A stretch of 43,777 nucleotides of DNA, from positions 1-43,777 of the forward strand of contig JAONMX010000010.1 in assembly GCA_028378565.1 (NCBI GenBank). Reading direction: 5' to 3'. The stretch comes from Bacteriovoracaceae bacterium. GTDB taxonomy: Bacteria; Bdellovibrionota; Bacteriovoracia; Bacteriovoracales; Bacteriovoracaceae. How positions within the stretch are numbered: position 1 is the stretch's first letter; each line of letters starts with the position of its first letter. The notes beneath the pieces are model-generated. The model was not told the origin of the DNA, made no database searches, and worked only from the letters and a program-made list of their open reading frames with translations. Position numbers and translations under genes: made by a program. Positions 35,056-43,777 of the stretch are shown here, in pieces.

Positions 35056-36516
35056 TTAGAATGTAAATGTAGCTCCAACCTTAAGGGCGGTCCCATTAAC
35101 CTTATATGATCTAACAGGTCCAATAAACTTTGCTGAACTATTATCAAAATTTAAGGCACCGTCAATCGTCATATTTGGACTATAAAGATAATTACCACCA
35201 ATTTCTATTTCATAATTTGAAGTTGAATCGGCTTCACCATAAATTTGTGTTTCTTCTCCATACCCTGGACTAAACATAAATGAGAAGTCTAAATATACTC
35301 TGATCAAATTTTGAATTGGTAAACTTCCTTTAGCGCCTAATAAAATCCCTTTAAAGCTCGTCTCTGTAAATCCATCGGATGTATTAGTATCTAAGCCATT
35401 TGTTTTTGATGCATATCCTACATAACCATCTACTTGTGGCCCATAAAAGAATCCAAGTGGAAGATATTTATAACCAACTTTTACTTTAAAATCTGATTGG
35501 GAAATAGAGTACGAACTATTCGTAATTGTTCCTTCTTTTTTTGAATAACTTCCTATTCCTTTACCTAGTTCTAATTCAGTCCAATAATTTCTGGTGATCC
35601 ATATAAGGCCTCTCAAATCTAAATCAAAAAGTGTACCACCAATCTTTCTAGTGGTTGTCTGAGTATTTGTTGTTGATCCTTTACCAATACCTAGCTTAAA
35701 AGAAATTGTCCCCACTTTTCCAAACTTATATTTTTCACCCTCTTCATAATTTATATTTTTTACTACTGAGTTTTTATCTTTTTGACTAACAAGTACCCAA
35801 TCATTTGCAGCAAGCTTTTTTCTCGTATCATACTGAAGCATATTACCTTGGGCTTGTTTTTTATTACTAAATATAATTTTTCCTGATCCTATTTTTTCAG
35901 TTTCCCAATCCACAATCTCTTTTAATAATGGGTGTCTCCTCTTCCTCGTTGGTCTCAATATGACAACTTCAGAATTAGGAAATATTCCACCTTCTGTTCC
36001 CATATCTACTGTAAATTGATTACCGAGAACGCCAATTATTCTTGCATCGTAAGGAATAGAAGATTCATATTTTGTTAGCCAGTTTTTAACTGTTTGTGAA
36101 ATTAGTGTTGGCTCATCTGTTGTAAGTCTTGTTTTTTCTTTAAATAAAAGGTCAGATCCGTTGGCACCTATAATTTTAAGCTCAACCTCTACCCCTTTCA
36201 TCTGATTAACAATATCAATTTTTATTAGCGAACCTGAGTTTGTTTTTTCTGAAACAACTTTTAAAACTTTATCGTTTTCAAGCATACTATTGATATTTTT
36301 TTTATAGTTTGCAAAGATATTTAATATCTCACTGTTTGATTTGTAATAACACCACTCGCTAGATTTTAAAAAGTTTTCAACATCTTGAAAGACCTTAAAT
36401 GATATTGCTCCTCCCACACTATCGTTTGCTGGAAGTAACATACAATTTCTCAAACTTGCTTGTGAGTATGAGTTAATACTAAGAATGGATATTATTAAGA
36501 ATATTATTTGTTTCAA
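35056..36516 (-). CDS. Secreted protein: FlgT-like N-terminal half, beta-barrel C-terminal half
   Basis: The start is TTG with GAGG about 6 nt upstream; it gives a signal peptide (KQIIFLIISILSINSYS). Residues about 20-165 look like a periplasmic alpha/beta domain. Residues about 160-260 contain IIGVLGNQFTVDMGTEGGIF and NSEVVIL, which resemble the small beta domain of FlgT or CsgG-like proteins (V-x-G-x-x-hydrophobic-D-x-G-x-x-x-G). The last ~200 residues read as beta strands and end in FTF, typical of an outer-membrane barrel. The whole looks like a barrel with a periplasmic domain, but the family is not certain. It sits between the HTH gene (7 nt) and ligA (19 nt). Confidence 0.7.
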   Translation of the reverse strand: MKQIIFLIISILSINSYSQASLRNCMLLPANDSVGGAISFKVFQDVENFLKSSEWCYYKSNSEILNIFANYKKNINSMLENDKVLKVVSEKTNSGSLIKIDIVNQMKGVEVELKIIGANGSDLLFKEKTRLTTDEPTLISQTVKNWLTKYESSIPYDARIIGVLGNQFTVDMGTEGGIFPNSEVVILRPTRKRRHPLLKEIVDWETEKIGSGKIIFSNKKQAQGNMLQYDTRKKLAANDWVLVSQKDKNSVVKNINYEEGEKYKFGKVGTISFKLGIGKGSTTNTQTTTRKIGGTLFDLDLRGLIWITRNYWTELELGKGIGSYSKKEGTITNSSYSISQSDFKVKVGYKYLPLGFFYGPQVDGYVGYASKTNGLDTNTSDGFTETSFKGILLGAKGSLPIQNLIRVYLDFSFMFSPGYGEETQIYGEADSTSNYEIEIGGNYLYSPNMTIDGALNFDNSSAKFIGPVRSYKVNGTALKVGATFTF

Positions 36517-36523
36517 TTTTGCC

Positions 36524-36862
36524 TCAATTACTTGCAGGAATTTCTGGTGGATTGATATTTGTTTTATTCACTTTATTAGACTCATAAATATTGACTAACA
36601 TTCTTAGATCTTCATTTTCTTCGGTTAGTATTTTTATTTTTTCTTCGAGTTTCTTATTTTCTAATTTCAATTGTAAGAATTGTCTTTCATCCTTAACTTC
36701 TTTTTTCTTTAAATTAAGTTCATTTACAAATATTTCATACTTACCATCAAGTTTTCTATGTTTTACCTGATCAGCCTTTATGTATCTTCTAATCGTTGAT
36801 ATTGATATTTTTCTATAAGATGCGTATTCAAGAATACTCATCCATGTACCATTTTCCATCAT
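36524..36862 (-). CDS. Small HTH DNA-binding protein with coiled coil
   Basis: The product has 112 residues. The N-terminal ~45 residues form a MerR/excisionase-type helix-turn-helix: MSILEYASYRKISISTIRRY, then IKADQVKHRKLDGKYEIF, the wing that reads DNA. A Lys/Glu/Leu coiled coil follows (about 55-95). Two in-frame ATGs (36862, 36859) sit behind a perfect AAGGAGG; the second is better spaced. It leads a probable operon with the FlgT-like gene, ligA and radA, and diverges from the patatin gene across 74 nt. It may be a regulator of one or both units. Target and ligand are unknown. Confidence 0.75.
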   Translation of the reverse strand: MMENGTWMSILEYASYRKISISTIRRYIKADQVKHRKLDGKYEIFVNELNLKKKEVKDERQFLQLKLENKKLEEKIKILTEENEDLRMLVNIYESNKVNKTNINPPEIPASN

Positions 36863-36923
36863 TTATCCTCCTTGATAATTTAAAAAAAGGTGAATACTCA
36901 TAGCCTTAAACTATTGTTTCTCT

Positions 36924-36929
36924 TATAAT
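36924..36929 (+). promoter_or_regulatory. Possible -10 element of the patatin gene
   Basis: TATAAT lies only 7 nt before the ATG at 36937, no Shine-Dalgarno is present and no good -35 is visible. If it is used, the mRNA would be essentially leaderless. This is a weak call. Confidence 0.35.
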
Positions 36930-36936
36930 TTTACTT

Positions 36937-38112
36937 ATGCAAAGAGTAGAACTCAATAACTTTAAAAGTAAAAAAGTTGCACTTGTTATGTCGGGTGGCG
37001 TCGTAAAGGCCGCAGCTTGGCATCTGGGAGTGGCCTTGGCCATTGAAGAGCTAGGATTTACCTTAAAAAATAATACTTCAGAAGCTTCATCACTTGAAAT
37101 TGGTACCTATGTTGGCTCTAGTGCTGGTGCTCTGATATCTCTTTATTTTGCTTCAGGTCTTCGTCCAATGGATATTATAGAATCCCATCTAGGTGCTAAA
37201 GGTGCCAAGGTTCGACCGATTAATTATAAAGATATGTTAAGTCTTAAAAAGCCCATGAAAAGTCCCGTTAGAGGTGGCTTTTATGATCCTTTTGATGAAT
37301 TTCCTGCAATTATTAAAGGTTTTCTTGGGCCATTTCTCAGATTTAACGGTTTATTTTCTACTAGTGGACTAAATAAGTACATTACTGACGAAATTATTTT
37401 ATCAAATGATTTTAAAGATTATTTAGCTGATTTATTTATTGTTGCTACACAACTAGATCATTCTAGAAAATGTATTTTTAGTAAGTACAAATATCCTAGC
37501 CCGCATCATGATAGCACTGCTAGTTACTATACAGACATCCCGGTATCAGACTCAGTGGCTGCAAGTATGTCTGTGCCCCCCTTTTATAGCCCTTATCCCA
37601 TAAAGAACCCTGTAACCAATCAAGTTGATTACTATATTGATGGAGAAATACGAGAAACTCTTTCAACCCATGTTGCTGTTGATAACAGATGTGACTTCAT
37701 TATTTCTAGTTGGACACATACTCCTTATCATTATCATGATGAAATAGGCAGTTTAGTAAACTATGGTCTTCCTGCAATATCCACTCAAGCAATTTATTTA
37801 ATGATTCAAAAAAAGATTGTAGAAAGTAGAGCTCGCAAAGCAAATAATGTTGATATCATCAACACTGTTAATGATTATATGAAGTCCAATAAGTTTAGTA
37901 ACGAACACCGTAAGAAACTTGTTAGTATTTTAGAACGTAAACTAAATCATAACCCAAATATTCATTTTATTGATATTTATCCGAAACATGAAAATTATCG
38001 TTTATTTTTTCAAAATAGTTTTAGTCTTAATCCCGATAAAATGAGCCGTCTTGTTACCTTAGGCTATAAACGAACAATGGAAGTTTTCAGGAATCACGAG
38101 TGGGAATCTTGA
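36937..38112 (+). CDS. Patatin-like phospholipase
   Basis: This is a Ser-Asp dyad acyl hydrolase. The oxyanion segment is VMSGGVVKAAAWHLGVALA (17-35, normally GGGxxG), the nucleophile elbow is GSSAG with Ser62, and the catalytic Asp is Asp235 in the sequence YYIDGE, where DGG or DGA is usual. The length is 391. There is no signal peptide, so it acts in the cytoplasm unless exported by another route, as reported for ExoU/RssA-like relatives. Phospholipid is the likely substrate. It has no visible Shine-Dalgarno and overlaps the downstream transglycosylase gene by 13 nt. Confidence 0.88.
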   Translation: MQRVELNNFKSKKVALVMSGGVVKAAAWHLGVALAIEELGFTLKNNTSEASSLEIGTYVGSSAGALISLYFASGLRPMDIIESHLGAKGAKVRPINYKDMLSLKKPMKSPVRGGFYDPFDEFPAIIKGFLGPFLRFNGLFSTSGLNKYITDEIILSNDFKDYLADLFIVATQLDHSRKCIFSKYKYPSPHHDSTASYYTDIPVSDSVAASMSVPPFYSPYPIKNPVTNQVDYYIDGEIRETLSTHVAVDNRCDFIISSWTHTPYHYHDEIGSLVNYGLPAISTQAIYLMIQKKIVESRARKANNVDIINTVNDYMKSNKFSNEHRKKLVSILERKLNHNPNIHFIDIYPKHENYRLFFQNSFSLNPDKMSRLVTLGYKRTMEVFRNHEWES

Positions 38113-39461
38113 TTAAATTATTGCTCATTTTCTTTTCAATTAGTTGTTACGCTGACTCTTATACAAAGAACTTGGGAACAATATTTGATCCCCTCAATAA
38201 ACCCAAAAATGTAAAAGTTGAATTTGTTAATCATACCCAATTATTTACTGAGTATCAGAAAGATACTAAGAATAAAGTGTCCAAAGACTTTTCTGTTCCT
38301 GATGGACTGCTGGATAATGTTGAGTTCTGGTTTAGTATCTATACTCAATACAATAGTAATAATAGTGTTTTTCATGACAAGAAAAATTTAAAGATTATTT
38401 ATGAAGTTCTAGATTTCACAAACCTAAGTAAAAGCGTTTTAAATAAGTACACTAAATTTAGTCTTCAAAATAAAATGGCACTTGATCATGTCAAAGCGTA
38501 CCGAAAGGCCTTTAATAATCTCGCAATTAAAAAGAACCTACAAGGCCATATTGAAAAACAAATATTGAATGCTCTTAAAGATGCAAATATTTCTATTCCA
38601 AGTTCTAAGAAAAAAAGGAAACAGTTGTTTCGCAAATTGAGTTCGAACCTCAGAGCTCAAACTGGTCAAAAGGACAATATTCAAAATGGTATAACAAATT
38701 TCGCAACTTTTGAGTCTACCTTTTTTGATATTATTGATTATTTTGAGATGCCACGTGAGCTTCTTGCCATTCCTTTTCTAGAGTCTTCTTTTAACCTTCA
38801 TGCAAAAAGTAAAGTTGGGGCAACAGGACCTTGGCAATTTATGCGACATATAGGAAGACACTTTATGCGTGTTGATCGTTATGCTGATCAACGAACAAAC
38901 CCATACATAAGCACAGTTGGAGCTCTTCACTTACTTGCACAAAATAAGAAGATACTTAAACGCTGGGACCTTGCTGTTAGTGCCTATAATAACGGTACCG
39001 GTCTAATCTTAAAAGCTGTTAGAAAGATGAGAAAGAAAAAGCGTATTAAAAATTGGCCATCTATTTCAGAAGTCATTGATTCTTATGATAATCCAAATTT
39101 TGGTTTTGCTAGTAAAAATTTCTATGCAAGTTATTTAGCACTTGTTCATGCATTGGCCTATAAGGATCATTTTTATAATGTTCCAAAGCCTCAGAAAACA
39201 AAACTCCACGCTTATGTTTCAAGGTGTAATGTAAATATTAAATATTTTTTAAGAGTACTTAAGAAGCAACAACCTGATATTAAAATACTTAATAATCACT
39301 TTCGTAAAAGGTATAAAACTGCCAGCAAAGGAAGTATTTTTATATCTCGTAATCAATTATCAAAGAGAAAATATCTCAAAGTTTCAAATAAGAATTTACG
39401 AAGACGTTATCCAAAAAATTGGCCGAAACTAGTTAGAAATCAGAGCTGCTCTACTAAATAA
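38100..39461 (+). CDS. MltD-like lytic transglycosylase without clear LysM
   Basis: It cleaves peptidoglycan glycan strands in the periplasm. The start is GTG inside the end of the patatin gene, with AGGA upstream, giving a signal peptide (GILIKLLLIFFSISCYA). SISC is a poor lipobox, so a soluble protein is more likely. Residues about 60-200 are helical. The SLT domain has LLAIPFLESSFN with catalytic Glu228, KVGATGPWQFM and DLAVSAYNNGTG. MltD proteins usually end in LysM repeats; here the ~110 C-terminal residues are very basic and show no clear LysM. The 3' end overlaps the convergent gene by 22 nt. Confidence 0.88.
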   Translation: MGILIKLLLIFFSISCYADSYTKNLGTIFDPLNKPKNVKVEFVNHTQLFTEYQKDTKNKVSKDFSVPDGLLDNVEFWFSIYTQYNSNNSVFHDKKNLKIIYEVLDFTNLSKSVLNKYTKFSLQNKMALDHVKAYRKAFNNLAIKKNLQGHIEKQILNALKDANISIPSSKKKRKQLFRKLSSNLRAQTGQKDNIQNGITNFATFESTFFDIIDYFEMPRELLAIPFLESSFNLHAKSKVGATGPWQFMRHIGRHFMRVDRYADQRTNPYISTVGALHLLAQNKKILKRWDLAVSAYNNGTGLILKAVRKMRKKKRIKNWPSISEVIDSYDNPNFGFASKNFYASYLALVHALAYKDHFYNVPKPQKTKLHAYVSRCNVNIKYFLRVLKKQQPDIKILNNHFRKRYKTASKGSIFISRNQLSKRKYLKVSNKNLRRRYPKNWPKLVRNQSCSTK

Positions 39462-41500
39462 GTTCCTGGGCTACAAAAACTTTTTACTACTTCAGACTTT
39501 CCATTTATATAAGAAATTTTCATAGAAACTATTCCCTGGTCCATACCAGAAATAAACAGCTTCTTACTACTAGGATTTGCCTCTATTCCCATACGCCCAT
39601 CGGAGTCTAAGAATAGGTTCTCAATATTATTGGCACCATACTGAGTTTCACTTTCAATTTGAACACTTTTTATCACATCACTAAAGTTAACCTGCAATAA
39701 GCAGTTCCTATCCAGTGAGCTCTGTCCAAAGGTCTCAAGAATCTCTGTTATAAACTCAGCACTTGGTATTTCTATTTCATTTACTTCATTATGACCAATG
39801 AAAATGCTTGATTCCATGTGAGTTAATTCATGGTATTTTCTCATTGAAATATCTCTTACAGGAACCTTAGTTGAATATGTATTGATATTTCTTTTTTCTA
39901 CAAAATTCTTAGTATTAAAATATGAAGCTTCTTTGCCTTCAATATCTAACTCAGATAAAACAGAAGCCATCGTCTGGAATTGCCAAAGCTTAATGTCTTC
40001 AACACTCGAACCAACTAATTTAACCTCATCATAAGTAATCTCATCAGGTGTAATTAATATTATTTTATTAAATTGCTCACCTTCTAATGTGATTCCTGAA
40101 ACTGTAGAGTTACCTGGCTCAACACCCATAAACATAATGAATGAATATTCATTATCTCTAGAGACAACTTCAAACTTACTATTTAGAAAAACTCTATGTT
40201 CATATCTATTATCAATATCGAGATCATCAATATTATCCATAGTATTTACTAATAGAAATCCACCGTAACCTTCTAACTCATTCTTATCTAAATACTTTTG
40301 TAATTCTTCATGAGCGAACATTGGAACAACGATACCGTGAGTATCCATATGAATATTTACTCTAGTACGTACATAGTTTCTTTTAATCAATGTACCTGTA
40401 ATTAAAGATCCAGTTTTATAGTTTTCATTTTGAATACTCATTACACCATCTGTATCAGAGTAAAAAGTTTCGTTTTTATTATAGCTTGGTATCATTTGGT
40501 AGTTATAAACTTTACCTTGTGCTCCAGAACCAAACTTAACTTCCCGTACCGTTATAGCTGCATTATCTCCAACAAACGAAGATCGACTTTCATCATTATC
40601 TGTAACCGCTGGTGAATTGTATGTTTGTCTACTTTCTGTCGCTTGATTCATTTCTCTATTAATGACTTTCTGTACATTTGAAGAAAGCTTAACGTTTACG
40701 ATTTGTGACAGATTACTCTCTGGGTTAGTATTTCCTGTGTTAACTTTCTTTATGTTTTCAAACTCTTTTAAAGTTTCATCACTTAAGTTCGCTAAAGCTT
40801 CTTCTTTGAGTTTTACTTCAGCTCTCTTTTTTAATACTTCCGGATGCTCGGAAGCTTTCGCTCCCTCATAATCAAAGAAAACGATCTCATCATTTTCGTT
40901 TTTGATATTATTTTTTTGTTTTGTCTTGGCAAGAATTTCACTTAAGTCTTCATCATTTTTAAATTCTTCTGGTGAAGGAATTTTCGGTGCATCTGCAACA
41001 TAGACATCTTTAAGCTTTAACCAGTCTTCTTTATAGAGTGCAAGAAGTGATGTCACTTCTACTTCTTCAATATTTATTGCGTATACTTTTGTTATTTCTA
41101 TATTTGAATTTGGATCACTTACTTCTTCCAATTCAATTACTTTTTGATTGTAGGTAGTCTTCTCATCATCTGTTTCTATTTGCATATCAACAGATTCAAT
41201 TTCGTATTCATTTTCAATTGCACTAAATGAAAGGCTTACTACATCTTTTGCAACTAGCTCTTCTACTTTTCTAATTGTTTCTTTACGAACAGCAATTTTT
41301 TTAACTTCTTTTTTAATTATTTTTTTGTTTTCTTTTAATTCAAAGCTTAGGTTAAGTTTTGGTAATTCTATTCTTGTTACTTTCTTTGAAGACAGATTAT
41401 ATTTTTCAAAACTTAATAGTTCGCCACCCTTCTGTGCACTAAAGACAGACAGACCCACTAGCGAAATATAAATGGCAATGAAACCTAATTTTTTAAACAT
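39440..41500 (-). CDS. Large periplasmic or outer-surface protein of unknown family
   Basis: The 686-residue product has an N-terminal hydrophobic segment (about 5-22, signal or anchor). A Lys/Glu-rich stalk-like region follows to about 95. A charged helical region runs to about 240, and a Ser/Asn-rich linker to about 300. From about 305 a beta-rich domain begins with AITVREVKFGSGAQGKVYNY and continues to SLITGTLIKRN, similar in feel to carboxypeptidase-regulatory or Ig-like folds. The C-terminal part continues beta-rich with two late cysteines. I do not recognise a family. AGGAAG lies upstream of the ATG. It is separated from the ATP synthase operon by a terminator, and overlaps the MltD-like gene by 22 nt at its 3' end. 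Confidence 0.78.
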   Translation of the reverse strand: MFKKLGFIAIYISLVGLSVFSAQKGGELLSFEKYNLSSKKVTRIELPKLNLSFELKENKKIIKKEVKKIAVRKETIRKVEELVAKDVVSLSFSAIENEYEIESVDMQIETDDEKTTYNQKVIELEEVSDPNSNIEITKVYAINIEEVEVTSLLALYKEDWLKLKDVYVADAPKIPSPEEFKNDEDLSEILAKTKQKNNIKNENDEIVFFDYEGAKASEHPEVLKKRAEVKLKEEALANLSDETLKEFENIKKVNTGNTNPESNLSQIVNVKLSSNVQKVINREMNQATESRQTYNSPAVTDNDESRSSFVGDNAAITVREVKFGSGAQGKVYNYQMIPSYNKNETFYSDTDGVMSIQNENYKTGSLITGTLIKRNYVRTRVNIHMDTHGIVVPMFAHEELQKYLDKNELEGYGGFLLVNTMDNIDDLDIDNRYEHRVFLNSKFEVVSRDNEYSFIMFMGVEPGNSTVSGITLEGEQFNKIILITPDEITYDEVKLVGSSVEDIKLWQFQTMASVLSELDIEGKEASYFNTKNFVEKRNINTYSTKVPVRDISMRKYHELTHMESSIFIGHNEVNEIEIPSAEFITEILETFGQSSLDRNCLLQVNFSDVIKSVQIESETQYGANNIENLFLDSDGRMGIEANPSSKKLFISGMDQGIVSMKISYINGKSEVVKSFCSPGTYLVEQL

Positions 41501-41624
41501 AACTTCCTGTTGTTACGTTTAATTTTCGTTTGTTTCTCTATAAGAATCAATACTTAGGACATCGTTGCCTATCGATTTTGGTGAGTCATTTGAGCTTTTA
41601 TGATTTTTGTGACTATTCAGTGAG

Positions 41625-41656
41625 AAAAAACTGAGTACCCAGCTGTGAGTACTCAG
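41625..41656 (-). terminator. Rho-independent terminator of the ATP synthase operon
   Basis: On the minus strand an 8-bp perfect stem (CTGAGTAC pairing with GTACTCAG, loop 10 nt) is followed by six T (41630-41625). It lies 24 nt after the atpC stop. A small GACC-loop-GGTC hairpin lies between the two. Confidence 0.9.
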
Positions 41657-41680
41657 TCTATTTAGTGACCAAAAGGTCGA

Positions 41681-42103
41681 TTACTTTTTAAAACGTTTTG
41701 CAATTTGAAGACGAATTTGTGCTCTTTCAGCTTTTCTTTGATATTTTTCAATATCATCGTCTGTGAGGTTTTCTGACCCTTTTAATACGCTATTCGCATT
41801 ATCAAGAGCTAGTTGTGCTCTTTCAGCATCAATTTCATGATCTTCTTCACAAGTATTACAAAGAATGGAAACTTTATTCCCAACAACCTTACAAATACCG
41901 TACGAAACAGTAAAACTTCTATCGTTATCACCAGCTCCACCAAACGCAGTTAAGTGGCCAGTAGCTAGTCTTGATACAATATGAGTATGATCAGGAAGTA
42001 CATTAATTTGACCTCGAACAGTTGGAATAATAAGAGATACCGCAGGGACATCTCTTGCTATTACTTTATTCGGAGTTAATACATCTACTGTAAATTGGTT
42101 CAT
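41681..42103 (-). CDS. atpC: ATP synthase epsilon subunit
   Basis: It is part of the F1 central stalk and the intrinsic inhibitor of ATP hydrolysis. The N-terminal beta sandwich is recognisable from DVLTPNKVIARDVPAVSLII and RGQINVLPDHTHIVSRLATG. The C-terminal ~50 residues are the helical hairpin (ALDNANSVLKGSENL, then basic helix). The 140-residue length is typical. It is the last gene of the atp operon, 13 nt after atpD, and is followed by a strong terminator. Confidence 0.96.
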   Translation of the reverse strand: MNQFTVDVLTPNKVIARDVPAVSLIIPTVRGQINVLPDHTHIVSRLATGHLTAFGGAGDNDRSFTVSYGICKVVGNKVSILCNTCEEDHEIDAERAQLALDNANSVLKGSENLTDDDIEKYQRKAERAQIRLQIAKRFKK

Positions 42104-42116
42104 AATTTAACCTTTA

Positions 42117-43777
<1,661 letters not shown>

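Noticed and set aside
33138-35147. LigA start extended to 35147
   Set aside because: The extension overlaps the stop of the preceding gene at 35056, adds residues foreign to LigA, and ignores a strong ribosome site before the ATG at 35036.

Overview
The window looks like a stretch of core chromosome from a low-GC, Gram-negative, diderm bacterium. Several features make a Bdellovibrio-like predator of the Bacteriovorax/Halobacteriovorax type the best guess: strongly AT-rich coding sequence, many secreted or beta-barrel proteins of unknown family, two soluble or periplasmic lytic transglycosylases, a DUF4388 protein, a patatin phospholipase and a Kazal-type inhibitor lipoprotein. This assignment is inference, because no 16S rRNA is present. 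I see no rRNA, insertion sequence, integrase, prophage, toxin-antitoxin pair or CRISPR array. Gene packing is very tight, many genes overlap by 1-14 nt, and no gene-free stretch reaches 300 bases.

Layout. 1-3077 (minus): a truncated secreted protein, then the operon mrp -> DUF4388 protein -> ribbon-helix-helix protein. 3183-5754 (plus): a two-TM HAMP protein and an Slt70-like transglycosylase containing a 12-A tract. 5744-10448 (minus): a bifunctional penicillin-binding protein, then tRNA-Gln(TTG) with a good sigma70-type promoter leading into prs-pth-ychF. 10541-12007 (plus): a beta-barrel protein with its own promoter and terminator. 12040-18162 (minus): galU - secreted protein - priA, and a Gly-rich-tailed secreted coiled-coil protein.

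18205-29583 (plus): a very long co-directional run. It holds a FadL-like outer-membrane protein, a CFI-box protein, an LptF/LptG-family permease, an ArnT-like glycosyltransferase, def, fmt, rpe, hutH, hutU, hutI and a Kazal lipoprotein. Most junctions are TAATG, ATGA or short overlaps. 29573-30124 (minus) is a TlpA-like thioredoxin. 30193-31898 (plus) is an orphan prepilin-like peptide and glpK. 31886-36862 (minus) runs HTH protein -> FlgT-like/beta-barrel protein -> ligA -> radA. 36937-39461 (plus) is a translationally coupled patatin and MltD-like transglycosylase. 39440-41500 (minus) is a large periplasmic protein of unknown family. 41625-43777 (minus) is the end of the ATP synthase operon (atpG 3' end, atpD, atpC) with its terminator.

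Functional themes are envelope building and remodelling (GalU, LptG-like, ArnT-like, PBP1, two transglycosylases, patatin), translation housekeeping (Pth, YchF, Def, Fmt, tRNA-Gln), DNA replication and repair (PriA, LigA, RadA), and use of amino acids and glycerol (HutHUI, GlpK), which would fit a cell feeding on host protein and lipid. No clearly new multi-gene defence or mobile system is visible. The most unusual items are a fused translation-formylation/histidine-catabolism operon, an Mrp without its CxxC motif linked to DUF4388 and RHH proteins, a CFI-box protein in an LPS-type operon, and a homopolymer tract just before a transglycosylase catalytic domain.
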